From HGM04593 sp964470845 (GTDB taxonomy: Bacteria > Bacteroidota > Bacteroidia > Bacteroidales > Bacteroidaceae), in assembly GCA_964470845.1 (NCBI GenBank), contig CAYYEL010000012.1, forward strand, positions 1 through 35,612: a DNA stretch of 35,612 bases, written 5' to 3'. The stretch's first letter is position 1. Every line of letters begins with the position of its first letter. The notes under the pieces were generated by a model. That model made no database searches. It saw nothing but the letters and a program-made list of their open reading frames with translations, and was not told the DNA's origin. Below, piece after piece: positions 23,261 through 32,689 of this stretch. A program made the translations under genes and the position numbers.

Positions 23261-26200
23261 ATGAAACTAAAAAATATATCCTTATCACTTTTATGCAGTC
23301 TCTCTTTGATTAGCTCTGTAACTTTTGCCAACGAAAGCAGCGACTCGTTGTTTGTACCTTATAAACTTAATTATCTGCCTGCGGGAGCGCCTGCTTGGAT
23401 GATACAACTTACAACCCCCGATGGGCTCGACTATAATGCTATGGTCGATAGTTTCGAGATTTATTTAAAGAGTACTCCGGGGGCAAGATATAAATCGCGC
23501 GACACTAAGCAGGTGGTAAATCATTTTCGCCGCTTCCAAAAAGCCTATCTGCGCTTCGTGCAGACTGATGGCATAATACGATTGCCCGAGGCTCGTCTGT
23601 ATCATAATGATATTGATGATGCGGCAAATGAAATTAAAGCCCGACGGGCAGTGCGTAACCGTACAGCACAGGGTGATGGAGACACTGTGGCTCCGTGGCA
23701 GGTAATTTCGCCTATTGTAACCTATGATTATCTGCACAAAAAAGTATCTCCTGCGCAGGCCAATATTCAACGATTCAAGGCTTCACGCTCGAACCCCGAA
23801 ATTCTTTATTGCGGCTCGGAGACGGGGATGGTCTTTCGCACCGAAGATAAGGGCGAGACGTGGCATCCTTGTAACGATGGCGAGTGGATGGCCGGTGAAA
23901 TTACCACAGTCGATATAAGTGCAAACAACCCTAACCGTGTACTTGTGGGCGCCGGTGGCGTCTTTTGGATAAGCAATGACGGCGGTGATAATTGGGAGAA
24001 TATAACCCCCGAGAAGGACAAATATGCCCGTACAAGCTCGGCGCTTTTTCATCCGGCCGATGATAATATAATTCTTGCAGGCGACCGCGAACAATTGTGG
24101 CGTTCGACCGACGGTGGCAATACGTGGCAGTGGATGTTGGGTGGAATGGTTTTTGATGTTAAATTCTCGGTTCAGAATCCAGATGTGTGCTACGTGGCAA
24201 TTGAGCAGGATTATACGGTTAAACTTTATAAAAGTGTCGATGGTGGTGCTTCGTGGCGTCTCCTAAGGCTCGGCGAGCAGCCTTTAATAAGTGCGCGTAT
24301 AGGGTTGAGCGAGGCCGAGAATGGAGCCGATTATGTCTATCTGTGGGCGTGTCGCAGGGATGAGTATTCGCAAGGTGGCCCTTTATATTTCAGTGGCTCG
24401 CCATTGCTGTATAAGAGTGTCGATGGCGGTGAGACGTTTACTGTTACCGACCCTGTGTCGCAGCTCGAACCTTTTGATGTTATGGGTGGACAGGGTTATT
24501 ACGACCTTGTTTGTACGGCGTCGGCTACCGACCCCGAGACGTTGCTTGTGGGAATAATACAGCTTTATCGTTCGACCGATGGCGGTAAGACTTTTGAAAA
24601 TATCGGTGGTTATTATGGGCGCTTCGATTTACATTGTGATATGCAATGTGTACAGACAAATGGCACGGGGGATACGTGGCTATCGACTGATGGAGGAATG
24701 ATTTACAGTAACGACTTTTTTCTTGCCGATGCGCAACCTAAATTGTATGGATTATATGCCTCGGAGATGTGGGGCTTCGACCAAGGGTGGAACGAGGATG
24801 TAATGGTTGGCGGGCGTAATCATAATGGTAATATGTCGCAACTCGACCGGTACAATGGTGTTACATTGTCGATGCGCGGCTCGGAGCGTCCGACAGGATA
24901 TGTGTTTCTGTCTAATCCTCGAAAGGTGGCCTTCAGCGACTCGGAGAATGTAATAATGCCCGACGATTGGCAAGAGGAGTTTGTGCCGTTTCTTGATTTT
25001 TGGACTTACCCCAAGGAGTCGTCGCAACACGGAATAGGGTTTGAATTCGACCCACGCTATGCACAATGCTTTTATATTGTACAGGGAACGGGCGACAATG
25101 AGCACAAAACATTATGGCGCACACGCGACGATGGAGCTTCATTCTCAACTGTCTATACTTTTGATAAACCAATAAATGCAGTTGCATTATCGCGCTCAAA
25201 TCCCGATAAGATAGTTGTTTCGACTTGGGGACGCATATATTATTCGCTCGATGCCGGTAAAACATTTGAGGAGTATCTTATTCCCGATGAAATGACTTAC
25301 AGTATAAATTATAAAATAGCCATTCATCCTACCAACGAAGATGAAATATGGGTTAGCGATGGTAATGCAGGCGGCTTTTGGCGCACTGTGGATAATGGTG
25401 CAACGTGGGAAAAGTTAGATGACGGCCTGACATTTCCAAGCTGGGACAATAAAATGGAAGAGCATCAGGTGGGGCGCTTTTTCCTCACCGGAAACGAGAA
25501 AAATGCTGCTTATGCAATAGCCTATACTATGGGCTATCTTAACGAGACTTACACAACGCCTCGCGGCAGGGTTCTTTATCGCGACGATACAACAAACGGA
25601 TGGGTCGATTATAGCGAAGGCCTTCCCCGAGTTGTAAACTTGAACCGTATGCTTCCTTTTTACAAAGAAGGGGTAATACGCCTTGCAACAAACAATGGAA
25701 TCTGGCAACGCAGCCTTGTCGATGCGAATTTTAAACCAATTGCACAGCCTTTGATTTTGAATGCAGGTTCGGGCGATAATACACAAAGTGATTATCCGCG
25801 TACTATTCATCTTGATAGTTACAGTATCGTCAATCAGAATGATGCCGAGTGGAAGTGGAGTATTCTTCCTGCACCGTTGTCTATCACAGCCGATGATGTG
25901 CGCAATCCCATTATAACAATTGAACCCGACCAAACATACGACATTACGCTGACTGTTACAACTGCTGCGGGTAGCGACACAAAGACCATAAAAGGGATGA
26001 TAAAAGGCAGCAAGGCTGTTACTGAGACTGATGTAAACGCCGCTGATGCTGCCGATAGGGAATTGCTGCTTGTAAACGGTAATGTGCTGCAAGCAGGCGG
26101 AACGCTTATTTTCGAGCCACGCTCGTTAGTCGGCAATGTAAGTTTGATGATTTATAATTCCGAGGGTAAGGTTGTGTGCCAAACAACTGCTGCTGCAAGG

Positions 26201-26299
26201 TTCGAGGTCTCGACCACGGGCTATACTCCCGGCGTCTATTTTTATATGGCGGTCGATGAAGGCGGATTCCGTAAGACCGGAAAATTATTGATAAAATAA
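23261..26299 (+). CDS. Second secreted Asp-box beta-propeller protein with PKD and T9SS sorting domains
   Basis: A 1012-residue paralogue of the preceding gene with the same order of parts. It has signal peptide MKLKNISLSLLCSLSLISSVTFA and an N-terminal domain with APAWM and NHFRRFQKAYLRF. About nine Asp boxes follow (RTEDKGETW, ISNDGGDNW, RSTDGGNTW, KSVDGGASW, RSTDGGKTF, SLDAGKTF). A PKD domain (YDITLTVTTAAGS) and a T9SS sorting domain ending RKTGKLLIK close the protein. Both proteins share a WNEDVM(A/V)(A/G)GR(W/N)HNG block and PYYKDGVLRMATNQGLW / PFYKEGVIRLATNNGIW before the PKD domain. The pair clearly arose by duplication but has diverged well beyond recent copying. Seven bases separate it from the first copy and 29 from the receptor gene, so they look co-transcribed. 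Confidence 0.88.
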   Translation: MKLKNISLSLLCSLSLISSVTFANESSDSLFVPYKLNYLPAGAPAWMIQLTTPDGLDYNAMVDSFEIYLKSTPGARYKSRDTKQVVNHFRRFQKAYLRFVQTDGIIRLPEARLYHNDIDDAANEIKARRAVRNRTAQGDGDTVAPWQVISPIVTYDYLHKKVSPAQANIQRFKASRSNPEILYCGSETGMVFRTEDKGETWHPCNDGEWMAGEITTVDISANNPNRVLVGAGGVFWISNDGGDNWENITPEKDKYARTSSALFHPADDNIILAGDREQLWRSTDGGNTWQWMLGGMVFDVKFSVQNPDVCYVAIEQDYTVKLYKSVDGGASWRLLRLGEQPLISARIGLSEAENGADYVYLWACRRDEYSQGGPLYFSGSPLLYKSVDGGETFTVTDPVSQLEPFDVMGGQGYYDLVCTASATDPETLLVGIIQLYRSTDGGKTFENIGGYYGRFDLHCDMQCVQTNGTGDTWLSTDGGMIYSNDFFLADAQPKLYGLYASEMWGFDQGWNEDVMVGGRNHNGNMSQLDRYNGVTLSMRGSERPTGYVFLSNPRKVAFSDSENVIMPDDWQEEFVPFLDFWTYPKESSQHGIGFEFDPRYAQCFYIVQGTGDNEHKTLWRTRDDGASFSTVYTFDKPINAVALSRSNPDKIVVSTWGRIYYSLDAGKTFEEYLIPDEMTYSINYKIAIHPTNEDEIWVSDGNAGGFWRTVDNGATWEKLDDGLTFPSWDNKMEEHQVGRFFLTGNEKNAAYAIAYTMGYLNETYTTPRGRVLYRDDTTNGWVDYSEGLPRVVNLNRMLPFYKEGVIRLATNNGIWQRSLVDANFKPIAQPLILNAGSGDNTQSDYPRTIHLDSYSIVNQNDAEWKWSILPAPLSITADDVRNPIITIEPDQTYDITLTVTTAAGSDTKTIKGMIKGSKAVTETDVNAADAADRELLLVNGNVLQAGGTLIFEPRSLVGNVSLMIYNSEGKVVCQTTAAARFEVSTTGYTPGVYFYMAVDEGGFRKTGKLLIK

Positions 26300-26328
26300 A
26301 GCTACAATCATCATAAAATAACAGCACT

Positions 26329-28536
26329 ATGAGAAACTATATATTATCAATTCTTTTATTCTTTGCATTTGAGGCTTTATGTGCACAAGATAGTCTGACA
26401 ATTACTTTGGAGAAGATTGTTGTCTCGTCGAGCCGTTGGTGTCAAGAGAGCGAGTCGCAACCTATAAAAATAAGCCGCATAACTTTTGACGACGCAAATG
26501 TCTTTAACCCTCAGACGATGGCCGACCTTTTGGGACTGACGGGTGAGGTGTTTATACAGAAAAGCCAATATGGAGGCGGAAGCCCTATGATACGAGGCTT
26601 TGCAACAAACAGACTGCTTTACAGTATAGACGGGGTTCGTATGAACAGCGCAATATTTCGTGCAGGAAACATACAGAATGTAATATCTGTTGACCCCTTT
26701 GCTGTCGAGGCAAGCGAAGTGTTGTTTGGCCCGGGCGCGGTGAGCTATGGTAGCGATGCCATAGGCGGAGCAATGATTTTCAGGACGCTTACTCCTAAAC
26801 TCTCCAATGATAAGAATCCCTGTTTTTATGGGGGTGCGACGGTGCGCACAGCGACAGCCTCTAACGAACTTACGACACATTTGCACGCCGGAGCCGGTTG
26901 GAAACAATGGGCCTTGCTCATCTCCTTTACTTTTTCCTCGTTCGACGACCTTGAACAGGGAAAATATGGTCCCGAAAAATATGTGATGCCTTATATCGTA
27001 CTACCCAATTATAATGTAAATGGAGTATTTGATGTAGTTACGCATAATAGCGACAAACGCAGACAAGCACCCAGTGGTTATTCGCAATTCAATTTTATGC
27101 AAAAGCTGCGCTATAAGCCCGCTGCGGCGTGGAACATTGAGTATGCTTTTCATTTGAGCCGAACATCTGAGTATGCACGATACGATCGTCATCAGCGTAT
27201 GCGTAAGGAGATGCCCCGATACGCCGAGTGGAACTATGGCTCGCAAAAGTGGATGATGAACCAATTGAGCGTTGAGCACGCCGCCCGAGGCCTGTTTTAT
27301 GATTCGTTACGTATAAATCTTGCACTACAACGCTTTGAAGAGAGCCGCATAAGCCGCGAGTTAAATAAACCGTTACGCGAAATTCAAAGTGAAGAGGTTG
27401 ATGCGTGGAGTGCCAATATCGATTTTTTGAAAAGGGCTACAAAGAATTTTACATTCTCCTACGGAGTAGAGTATGTTCAGAATAATGTGCATTCAACAGC
27501 AAAAGGTGTAGATGTTGTAACAGGGACACTATCGGCTGTTCCGGCTCGCTACCCCAAAGCGAAATGGTACAGTGCCGCCCTTTTTGCTCAGAGTGAGTGG
27601 CACATTACCAATAGGCTTAATTTAGTAAGCGGTCTGCGATACAATTACTATTATATTGACAATGACTTTTCTTCGGCCGGATACTATATTCCTTTTGAAC
27701 CGCAACAGAGTAGTGGAACGGGCAGTATAAGCGGCAACGTAGGCCTCAATTGGCGTCCACTGTATGGTTGGCTTTTCCGCCTTAACTATGCACGCGGATT
27801 CCGTGCACCGAATGTCGATGATATGGGCAAATTGTTTGATAGTGCCGATGGCTGCGTAACAGTGCCGAACCCCTCGCTTAAACCCGAGTATGCCGATAAT
27901 TTCGAGCTTGGGATTGCTAAGATTTTTGGAAATTATCTCGAAGCGGATGTTACAGCCTATTACACACACCTCGATAATGCAATCGTGCGTCGCGATTTTC
28001 TGTTCAATGGCAGTGGAACGATGCTGTATCAAGGCGAGGAGTGTCGTGTGCAGGCATTGCAGAATGTTGCTGTTGCTCGTGTCTGGGGCATACAAAGCGC
28101 TGTGGATGTGAAAATTACGAGAGATTTCTATGCCTCGGCACGTGTGAATTATCAGTATGGACGGGAAGAACTTGACAACGGCGAGATCTCGCCTCTGCGC
28201 CACGCAGCACCCCTCTTTGGCCGGGCTGCATTGGGTTACACCGGCAAACGCTTCAGCGCCGAAGCATTTACCTGTTTTCAAGCCGAATGCAGTGCCGATG
28301 ATATGCCCGACGAAGAGAAGGAAAAAACCGAATTTTACGCGCTTGATGCTCTTGGCAATGCCTATTCGCCTGCGTGGATTACGTTAAATATCCGTGCTTC
28401 GTATAAGTTTGCAAAATCATTAACGGTAAATGCTTCATTGGAGAATGTTACCGACCGTCGTTACCGCCCCTATTGCAGTGGAATAAGTGCTCCCGGACGT
28501 AATCTTACTTTAAGTCTTAACTATTCTTTCTTTTAA
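26329..28536 (+). CDS. TonB-dependent outer-membrane receptor, haem/haemoglobin type
   Basis: A 735-residue receptor with signal peptide MRNYILSILLFFAFEALCAQ and a TonB-box-like LEKIVVSSSR near 27-36. The plug contains GGGSPMIRGFATNRLLYSIDG and FGPGAVSYGSDAIGG. The 22-strand barrel ends in LNYSFF. RGFRAPNV near 488 and NPSLKPE near 513 correspond to the FRAP and NPDL motifs of haem, haemoglobin and transferrin receptors such as HmuR. It lacks the N-terminal CarboxypepD_reg domain of SusC-type glycan transporters. Haem or a haem protein is therefore the best guess for substrate, but motifs of this kind also occur in other metal or cobalamin receptors. Its position behind two T9SS propeller genes suggests these capture or process its ligand. 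Confidence 0.88.
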   Translation: MRNYILSILLFFAFEALCAQDSLTITLEKIVVSSSRWCQESESQPIKISRITFDDANVFNPQTMADLLGLTGEVFIQKSQYGGGSPMIRGFATNRLLYSIDGVRMNSAIFRAGNIQNVISVDPFAVEASEVLFGPGAVSYGSDAIGGAMIFRTLTPKLSNDKNPCFYGGATVRTATASNELTTHLHAGAGWKQWALLISFTFSSFDDLEQGKYGPEKYVMPYIVLPNYNVNGVFDVVTHNSDKRRQAPSGYSQFNFMQKLRYKPAAAWNIEYAFHLSRTSEYARYDRHQRMRKEMPRYAEWNYGSQKWMMNQLSVEHAARGLFYDSLRINLALQRFEESRISRELNKPLREIQSEEVDAWSANIDFLKRATKNFTFSYGVEYVQNNVHSTAKGVDVVTGTLSAVPARYPKAKWYSAALFAQSEWHITNRLNLVSGLRYNYYYIDNDFSSAGYYIPFEPQQSSGTGSISGNVGLNWRPLYGWLFRLNYARGFRAPNVDDMGKLFDSADGCVTVPNPSLKPEYADNFELGIAKIFGNYLEADVTAYYTHLDNAIVRRDFLFNGSGTMLYQGEECRVQALQNVAVARVWGIQSAVDVKITRDFYASARVNYQYGREELDNGEISPLRHAAPLFGRAALGYTGKRFSAEAFTCFQAECSADDMPDEEKEKTEFYALDALGNAYSPAWITLNIRASYKFAKSLTVNASLENVTDRRYRPYCSGISAPGRNLTLSLNYSFF

Positions 28537-28546
28537 TAGATAGTGT

Positions 28547-28577
28547 TTTGTGTTTCTCAATAACTTTTGTATCTTCG
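28547..28577 (+). promoter_or_regulatory. Promoter of the TonB-like gene
   Basis: TTTG (28547-28550), a 19-base spacer and TATCTTCG (28570-28577), a full Bacteroidota-type match. It lies between the receptor stop and the ATG at 28601, so the small TonB gene can be expressed apart from the receptor. Confidence 0.72.
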
Positions 28578-28600
28578 CATAATTAAATGATACTTGAAAT

Positions 28601-29068
28601 ATGAAAAGGCTTTTTCTTATAATTGTTACCCATATACTACTAATTGTTGCAAATAATGCGGCTTGGGCTGTAACGGGTAGCGAAACACAGAAAAAAGATA
28701 AGATAGTGATGCCCAAATTTCCCACAGGGCAACGAGGGCTGCAAAAATACATTCTTGACGAGGTGAAATTTCCGGCCGAGGCACGTCGCAGCGGAATTGT
28801 TGGCGAGGTTGTTATCGGCTTTACAGTAGAAGCAAATGGTGTTATTACAGGGGTGAGGGTGGTGCGTTCGGTATCACCGGTATTGGATGCCGAGGCTATA
28901 CGTGTTATAAAAAATATGCCCGATTGGAAACCCGGAAAGAAGAATGGTAAAAAAGTGAGGACAGAATTGACAATACCCATAAATTTTAAAGTAATTATGG
29001 ATAACGACCGTACAAACAGCGAGTCGGGTATTCAACAATTTTGGAACGAGAATGTATTTTCAAACTAA
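28601..29068 (+). CDS. Short TonB C-terminal-domain protein
   Basis: A 155-residue protein with a hydrophobic N-terminus, MKRLFLIIVTHILLIVANNAAWA, and a TonB C-terminal domain at about 45-132. Visible TonB features are KFPAEARRSGIVGEVVIGFTV, VVRSVSPVLDAEAIRVIKNMPDWKPGKKNGKKV and IPINF. The proline-rich spacer of normal TonB is missing and the N-terminus looks cleavable (AWA). It may be a soluble periplasmic TonB-like domain or a short-tethered one. Its place after the receptor gene suggests it services that receptor. ExbB and ExbD are not in the window. The 162-base stretch after it has no gene. Confidence 0.85.
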   Translation: MKRLFLIIVTHILLIVANNAAWAVTGSETQKKDKIVMPKFPTGQRGLQKYILDEVKFPAEARRSGIVGEVVIGFTVEANGVITGVRVVRSVSPVLDAEAIRVIKNMPDWKPGKKNGKKVRTELTIPINFKVIMDNDRTNSESGIQQFWNENVFSN

Positions 29069-29230
29069 TGTGTCTGCTTGAAATATCTCAAAGCTCGTCT
29101 AATGTTTTTTATTAGTTTTATTACATAATAAGCAATATTTACAATTAAAAAACCAATGACTTTAAAAGTACTCCATAATAGAGAATATAAATATATTTAA
29201 ATATTGGCAGTTGTTAAAAAGTAATATAAA

Positions 29231-31012
29231 ATGAAATACAGAATAACAGAGCGATTGAATGAATTGCGTAAATATATGCAGGAGAATTCCTTGCAGGCTT
29301 TTATTGTTGTGAGTAGCGATGCACACAGCAGTGAGTATGTTGCCGACCATTGGAAAGCACGCGAGTGGATTACCGGCTTCGACGGCTCGGCCGGCACGGC
29401 GGTAATTACTCTTGATGAGGCTTGCTTGTGGACAGACTCGCGTTATTGGTTGGCGGCCGAAGAACAGTTAAGTGGCACGGGCTACACACTGATGAAAGAC
29501 GGCGACGCATCGACCCCCTCGATAACATCGTGGCTGTGCAGGGAACTGAAAAACGGCGATAGGGTGGGTGTTGACGCAACAGTATGCTCAATAGCCGAGG
29601 TTGATGCTTGGCGCAATGCTCTTGCTGTTCAAGGTATTATACTCGATGATACAAAAGAACCTTTTACAAAAATATGGAGCAGCCGCCCCTCGGTTCCGTT
29701 GAACGAGGCCTTTATAATGCCCGATGAAACAGCAGGAGAATCGGCCAAGGAAAAATTGCATCGTCTGCGTGAGAATCTTGCACAGGCATCCGCCGATGGA
29801 ATGCTGGTAACAATGCTCGACGAGGTAGCTTGGCTCACCAATTTACGCGGATGCGACGTTGAGTACAATCCTGTTGTTGTATCTTATCTGCTTGTAACAA
29901 CCGATAAAGCCACACTGTTTGTCGATAGCAATAAGATTAACAGTGCGGTACACGAGTATTTATGCGGTGAGGGAATAGAGGCAGTTCCCTACGAGGCAGT
30001 GTGGAGTGCTCTTGCACGCTACGATAAGCCAACAATGCTTGTGCAACCCAATCGTTGCAATGCCGCCGTACGTGTTAATTTGAACCCCTCGGTGCAGATG
30101 ATACTGTCCGACTCGCCCGTAGCAGCAATGAAGGCAATAAAGAACAGTGCCGAGATTCAAGGCTTTAAGAAGGCAATGCTCGCCGAGGGAGTGGCTATGA
30201 TAAAACTCCTTCATTGGTTAAAGTCGGCCGTACAGAGTGGCCCACTCACCGAGCTCGATGTTGATAGAAAATTGACCTCTCTTCGTCGCGAGGATGAGAG
30301 TTTCTGCGGATTGAGCTTTGCAACAATCTCGGCCTATGGAAAGAACGGTGCAATTGTGCACTATGAGCCTACCGAGGAGAGTAACGCACCGGTGTTGCCC
30401 GAGGGCTTCCTGTTACTCGACTGCGGCGGACAGTATAAAGGAGGAACAACCGATATTACCCGTACAATAGCCATGGGCTCACTCACACAGGAGCAATGCG
30501 AGGATTATACACGAGTGTTGCGCGGACACATTTCATTGGCAACGGCAAAATTTCCCAAAGGAACGTGCGGAACACAACTCGATGTGCTTGCCCGACAGTG
30601 GCTGTGGCAGGCTGGCGAGAATTATTTACACGGTACGGGGCACGGAGTAGGGCATTTTTTGAATGTGCACGAAGGCCCGCATCAGATACGTATGAATAAT
30701 ATGCCGGCGCCTCTGCTTCCCGGAACAACCGTAACCAACGAACCGGGGTTGTACAAGGCCGGACGTTACGGCATACGCATTGAGAATACAATGCTCGTTA
30801 CGCACTGCTGTACAACAGAATTTGGCGACTATTGCGCACTGACACCCCTTACAATATGTCCCATAGATAAAGCACCCATTATCCCACATCTATTAGGTGT
30901 CGAAGCGACAGAGTATCTGAACAACTATCACGCTTGGGTGTTTGAAACATTATCGCCCTATTTCGAGGGGGATATACTCGAATTCTTGAAAGAACAATGT
31001 GCACCGCTTTAA
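29231..31012 (+). CDS. Xaa-Pro aminopeptidase (M24B family)
   Basis: A 593-residue cytoplasmic metallopeptidase that removes N-terminal residues followed by proline. It has two creatinase-type N-terminal domains (about 1-305) and a pita-bread catalytic domain. Metal ligands are visible: Asp397 in LLDCGG, Asp408 in TTDITRT, His near 474 in GVGHFLNVHEGPH, Glu near 504 in TNEPGLY and Glu near 518 in RIENTM. The length is that of the large three-domain form common in Bacteroidota and eukaryotes, not the 440-residue E. coli PepP form. There is no signal peptide. The last 16 bases overlap the next gene. Confidence 0.95.
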   Translation: MKYRITERLNELRKYMQENSLQAFIVVSSDAHSSEYVADHWKAREWITGFDGSAGTAVITLDEACLWTDSRYWLAAEEQLSGTGYTLMKDGDASTPSITSWLCRELKNGDRVGVDATVCSIAEVDAWRNALAVQGIILDDTKEPFTKIWSSRPSVPLNEAFIMPDETAGESAKEKLHRLRENLAQASADGMLVTMLDEVAWLTNLRGCDVEYNPVVVSYLLVTTDKATLFVDSNKINSAVHEYLCGEGIEAVPYEAVWSALARYDKPTMLVQPNRCNAAVRVNLNPSVQMILSDSPVAAMKAIKNSAEIQGFKKAMLAEGVAMIKLLHWLKSAVQSGPLTELDVDRKLTSLRREDESFCGLSFATISAYGKNGAIVHYEPTEESNAPVLPEGFLLLDCGGQYKGGTTDITRTIAMGSLTQEQCEDYTRVLRGHISLATAKFPKGTCGTQLDVLARQWLWQAGENYLHGTGHGVGHFLNVHEGPHQIRMNNMPAPLLPGTTVTNEPGLYKAGRYGIRIENTMLVTHCCTTEFGDYCALTPLTICPIDKAPIIPHLLGVEATEYLNNYHAWVFETLSPYFEGDILEFLKEQCAPL

Positions 31013-31791
31013 GAATAACAGGCTCGACACTGTTGTTGCCACTCTTGCTGCTACTCTTCTCGTGTAGCAGCAAGAGTGCTGAATGTAATTACGAACTTAT
31101 AGCACACGCCGGCGGAGCTATCGACGGATATACATATACAAACAGCCGCGAAGCAGTGGAACATTCCGTCGCAAACGGTTACCGTTACATTGAGCTCGAC
31201 CTTGCGCTAACGGCCGACAGCGTGCTTGTTGCTGCGCACAGTTGGCGTTTGTTCAACGAAATAAGCGGACACGCCCACAAGGGCGACATGGCGCCCACAT
31301 TGCAAGAGTTTGTTACTCGCAAAATACACGGTCGTTACACGCCACTCACGGCAAAAGAAATAAACAATTACTTTTTGTCGAACGAACAAATAATCCTTGT
31401 AACCGACAAAATATCGGACGCCGAAATTTTAGAGAAAAATTTCCCCACACTGAAAAAACGGATGATGGTCGAGGCTTTCACGCACGACGATTATGTACAA
31501 CTGAAAAAACAAGAATATTACAAAGTGTTGTACTCGTGTTTGGCCGATGATATTGACGAGGCAATTGTAAAACATCTGCTTCTGCACATAATTTTTGGCG
31601 ATAAAATAGAGTGGATGGCACTACACACAAGCAGTGTCGAATATCCAATATTTAAAGTCGTGGATGCACTGTGCGACTATCGAGCAGCAATATACACAAT
31701 CAACGACACGGCCGATATTCCTCAAGAGCTTGTAAAAAAAACAGACTATATTTATACCGATAGTTTAAGAAATAATCCCGGTGGCCGATAA
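30997..31791 (+). CDS. Glycerophosphodiester phosphodiesterase-like lipoprotein
   Basis: A 264-residue lipoprotein. Hydrophobic segment STLLLPLLLLLFSC puts the lipid on Cys23. The first part of a GDPD TIM barrel is clear: IAHAGG (His37), YIELDL (Glu66, Asp68) and LVAAHSW (His81), the residues used for metal binding and catalysis in GDPD enzymes. The usual HRG is HAG here. The second half is more divergent, and the domain is short, so activity on glycerophosphodiesters is not certain. A related phosphatidylinositol phospholipase-C-like role is possible. Its start overlaps the aminopeptidase gene by 16 bases in another frame, which suggests coupled translation though their functions have no obvious link. 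Confidence 0.78.
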   Translation: MCTALRITGSTLLLPLLLLLFSCSSKSAECNYELIAHAGGAIDGYTYTNSREAVEHSVANGYRYIELDLALTADSVLVAAHSWRLFNEISGHAHKGDMAPTLQEFVTRKIHGRYTPLTAKEINNYFLSNEQIILVTDKISDAEILEKNFPTLKKRMMVEAFTHDDYVQLKKQEYYKVLYSCLADDIDEAIVKHLLLHIIFGDKIEWMALHTSSVEYPIFKVVDALCDYRAAIYTINDTADIPQELVKKTDYIYTDSLRNNPGGR

Positions 31792-31800
31792 TAGACAGTG

Positions 31801-31839
31801 AGGAGCTGTGCCCAAAATTTCATTTTGGGCACAGCTCCT
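31801..31839. terminator. Bidirectional terminator between GDPD and barrel genes
   Basis: 18-bp perfect stem AGGAGCTGTGCCCAAAAT (31801-31818) with 31822-31839, a TTC loop, and TTT following on the plus strand. It begins ten bases after the GDPD stop codon. It is also the first part of a dispersed repeat. Confidence 0.82.
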
Positions 31840-31970
31840 TTAGGTTTGTAAGAATTGACAAAATACAAGGCGTTGAGATTTAAGGCGAAAGGAGTGTACA
31901 TTAGTACTCGACTGAGCCTTAATATTGATAACAACGAAGTAGCTCGCTAATTATGACGCACCTCCATTGT
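31801..31970 (+). repeat. Dispersed structured repeat, long copy
   Basis: A terminator hairpin is followed by TTTAGGTTTG, GAATTGA, AAAAT and CAAGGCGTTGAG blocks (to about 31877), which are shared with the copy at 33974. This copy continues with a second fold: TTAAGGC (31880-31886) pairs with GCCTTAA (31916-31922) around an inner GAGTGTAC...GTACTC element. The right end is uncertain, set near GACGCACCTCC. It fills most of 31792-31987, where no gene is seen. Confidence 0.75.
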
Positions 31971-31987
31971 ACCAAGATAATATTAAA

Positions 31988-32608
31988 TTAAAAAGCAAGA
32001 CCCAGCCTGAATCCTATATTATTTAAAATATCCTGTTTATAGCTCATAATATTACATTTGTTGGTAGCGAAACTGTAATATATTGCCATATGGAATCCAA
32101 TGCCATTGGCCCACGGATAGTAATTAAAACCAATCTCGGGCGACATAAAGAAACCCCAACGATTCTCGTCGGTCATAAATATGTAGTAATAATTGCTGAA
32201 CTGTGCATAACAAGCACCCAATTTCATCCCTACATACGGCTGAAAATCGGCCTCTTGCAGACGATAGCGTGCAAGGACACCAAAAGGCATAGTAAACATC
32301 TGATGCTGCTGGTCGCTGTTCATCGAGAGCGTTTCGTTTATGGCAATGGTTCGACGCGAGAAATACTCATTGTTGGTGTGGAAACTAAGAAACGCACCCA
32401 CGGCAATTTCGGGTGTAACATAATAACCACCCTCGTAATTCATACCCCAACCACTGGCAACATTGGAAAAATCGTTACCCAAAGGGATATTAAATTGCCA
32501 ATCGATATTGTAATAAGTATTTAATGATACTTGAGCCTTGCCTATCGTGGGCATAGTGGCGGCAGCAACAAGAAGCACCGCACATATAAAATTCCTTATT
32601 CGTTTCAT
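31988..32608 (-). CDS. Outer-membrane beta-barrel protein
   Basis: A 206-residue exported protein with signal peptide MKRIRNFICAVLLVAAATMPTIGKAQ. The mature part is about eight alternating aromatic strands (YYNIDWQFNIPLG, GGYYVTPEIAVGAFLSF, FMSPEIGFNYYPW, GFRLGLAF) and ends in Phe, as outer-membrane barrels do. It resembles the OmpW/outer-membrane beta-barrel families common in Bacteroidota. No ligand can be named. It is the last of four minus-strand envelope genes; the gap to the preceding one is 81 bases. Confidence 0.78.
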   Translation of the reverse strand: MKRIRNFICAVLLVAAATMPTIGKAQVSLNTYYNIDWQFNIPLGNDFSNVASGWGMNYEGGYYVTPEIAVGAFLSFHTNNEYFSRRTIAINETLSMNSDQQHQMFTMPFGVLARYRLQEADFQPYVGMKLGACYAQFSNYYYIFMTDENRWGFFMSPEIGFNYYPWANGIGFHMAIYYSFATNKCNIMSYKQDILNNIGFRLGLAF

Positions 32609-32689
32609 ACTGTTGAAAATTTATTAAGAAACTGTTTAAATTTTACCGAAAAAACGTGTTGATACTACCATAAGGGAATAATTCCAATT

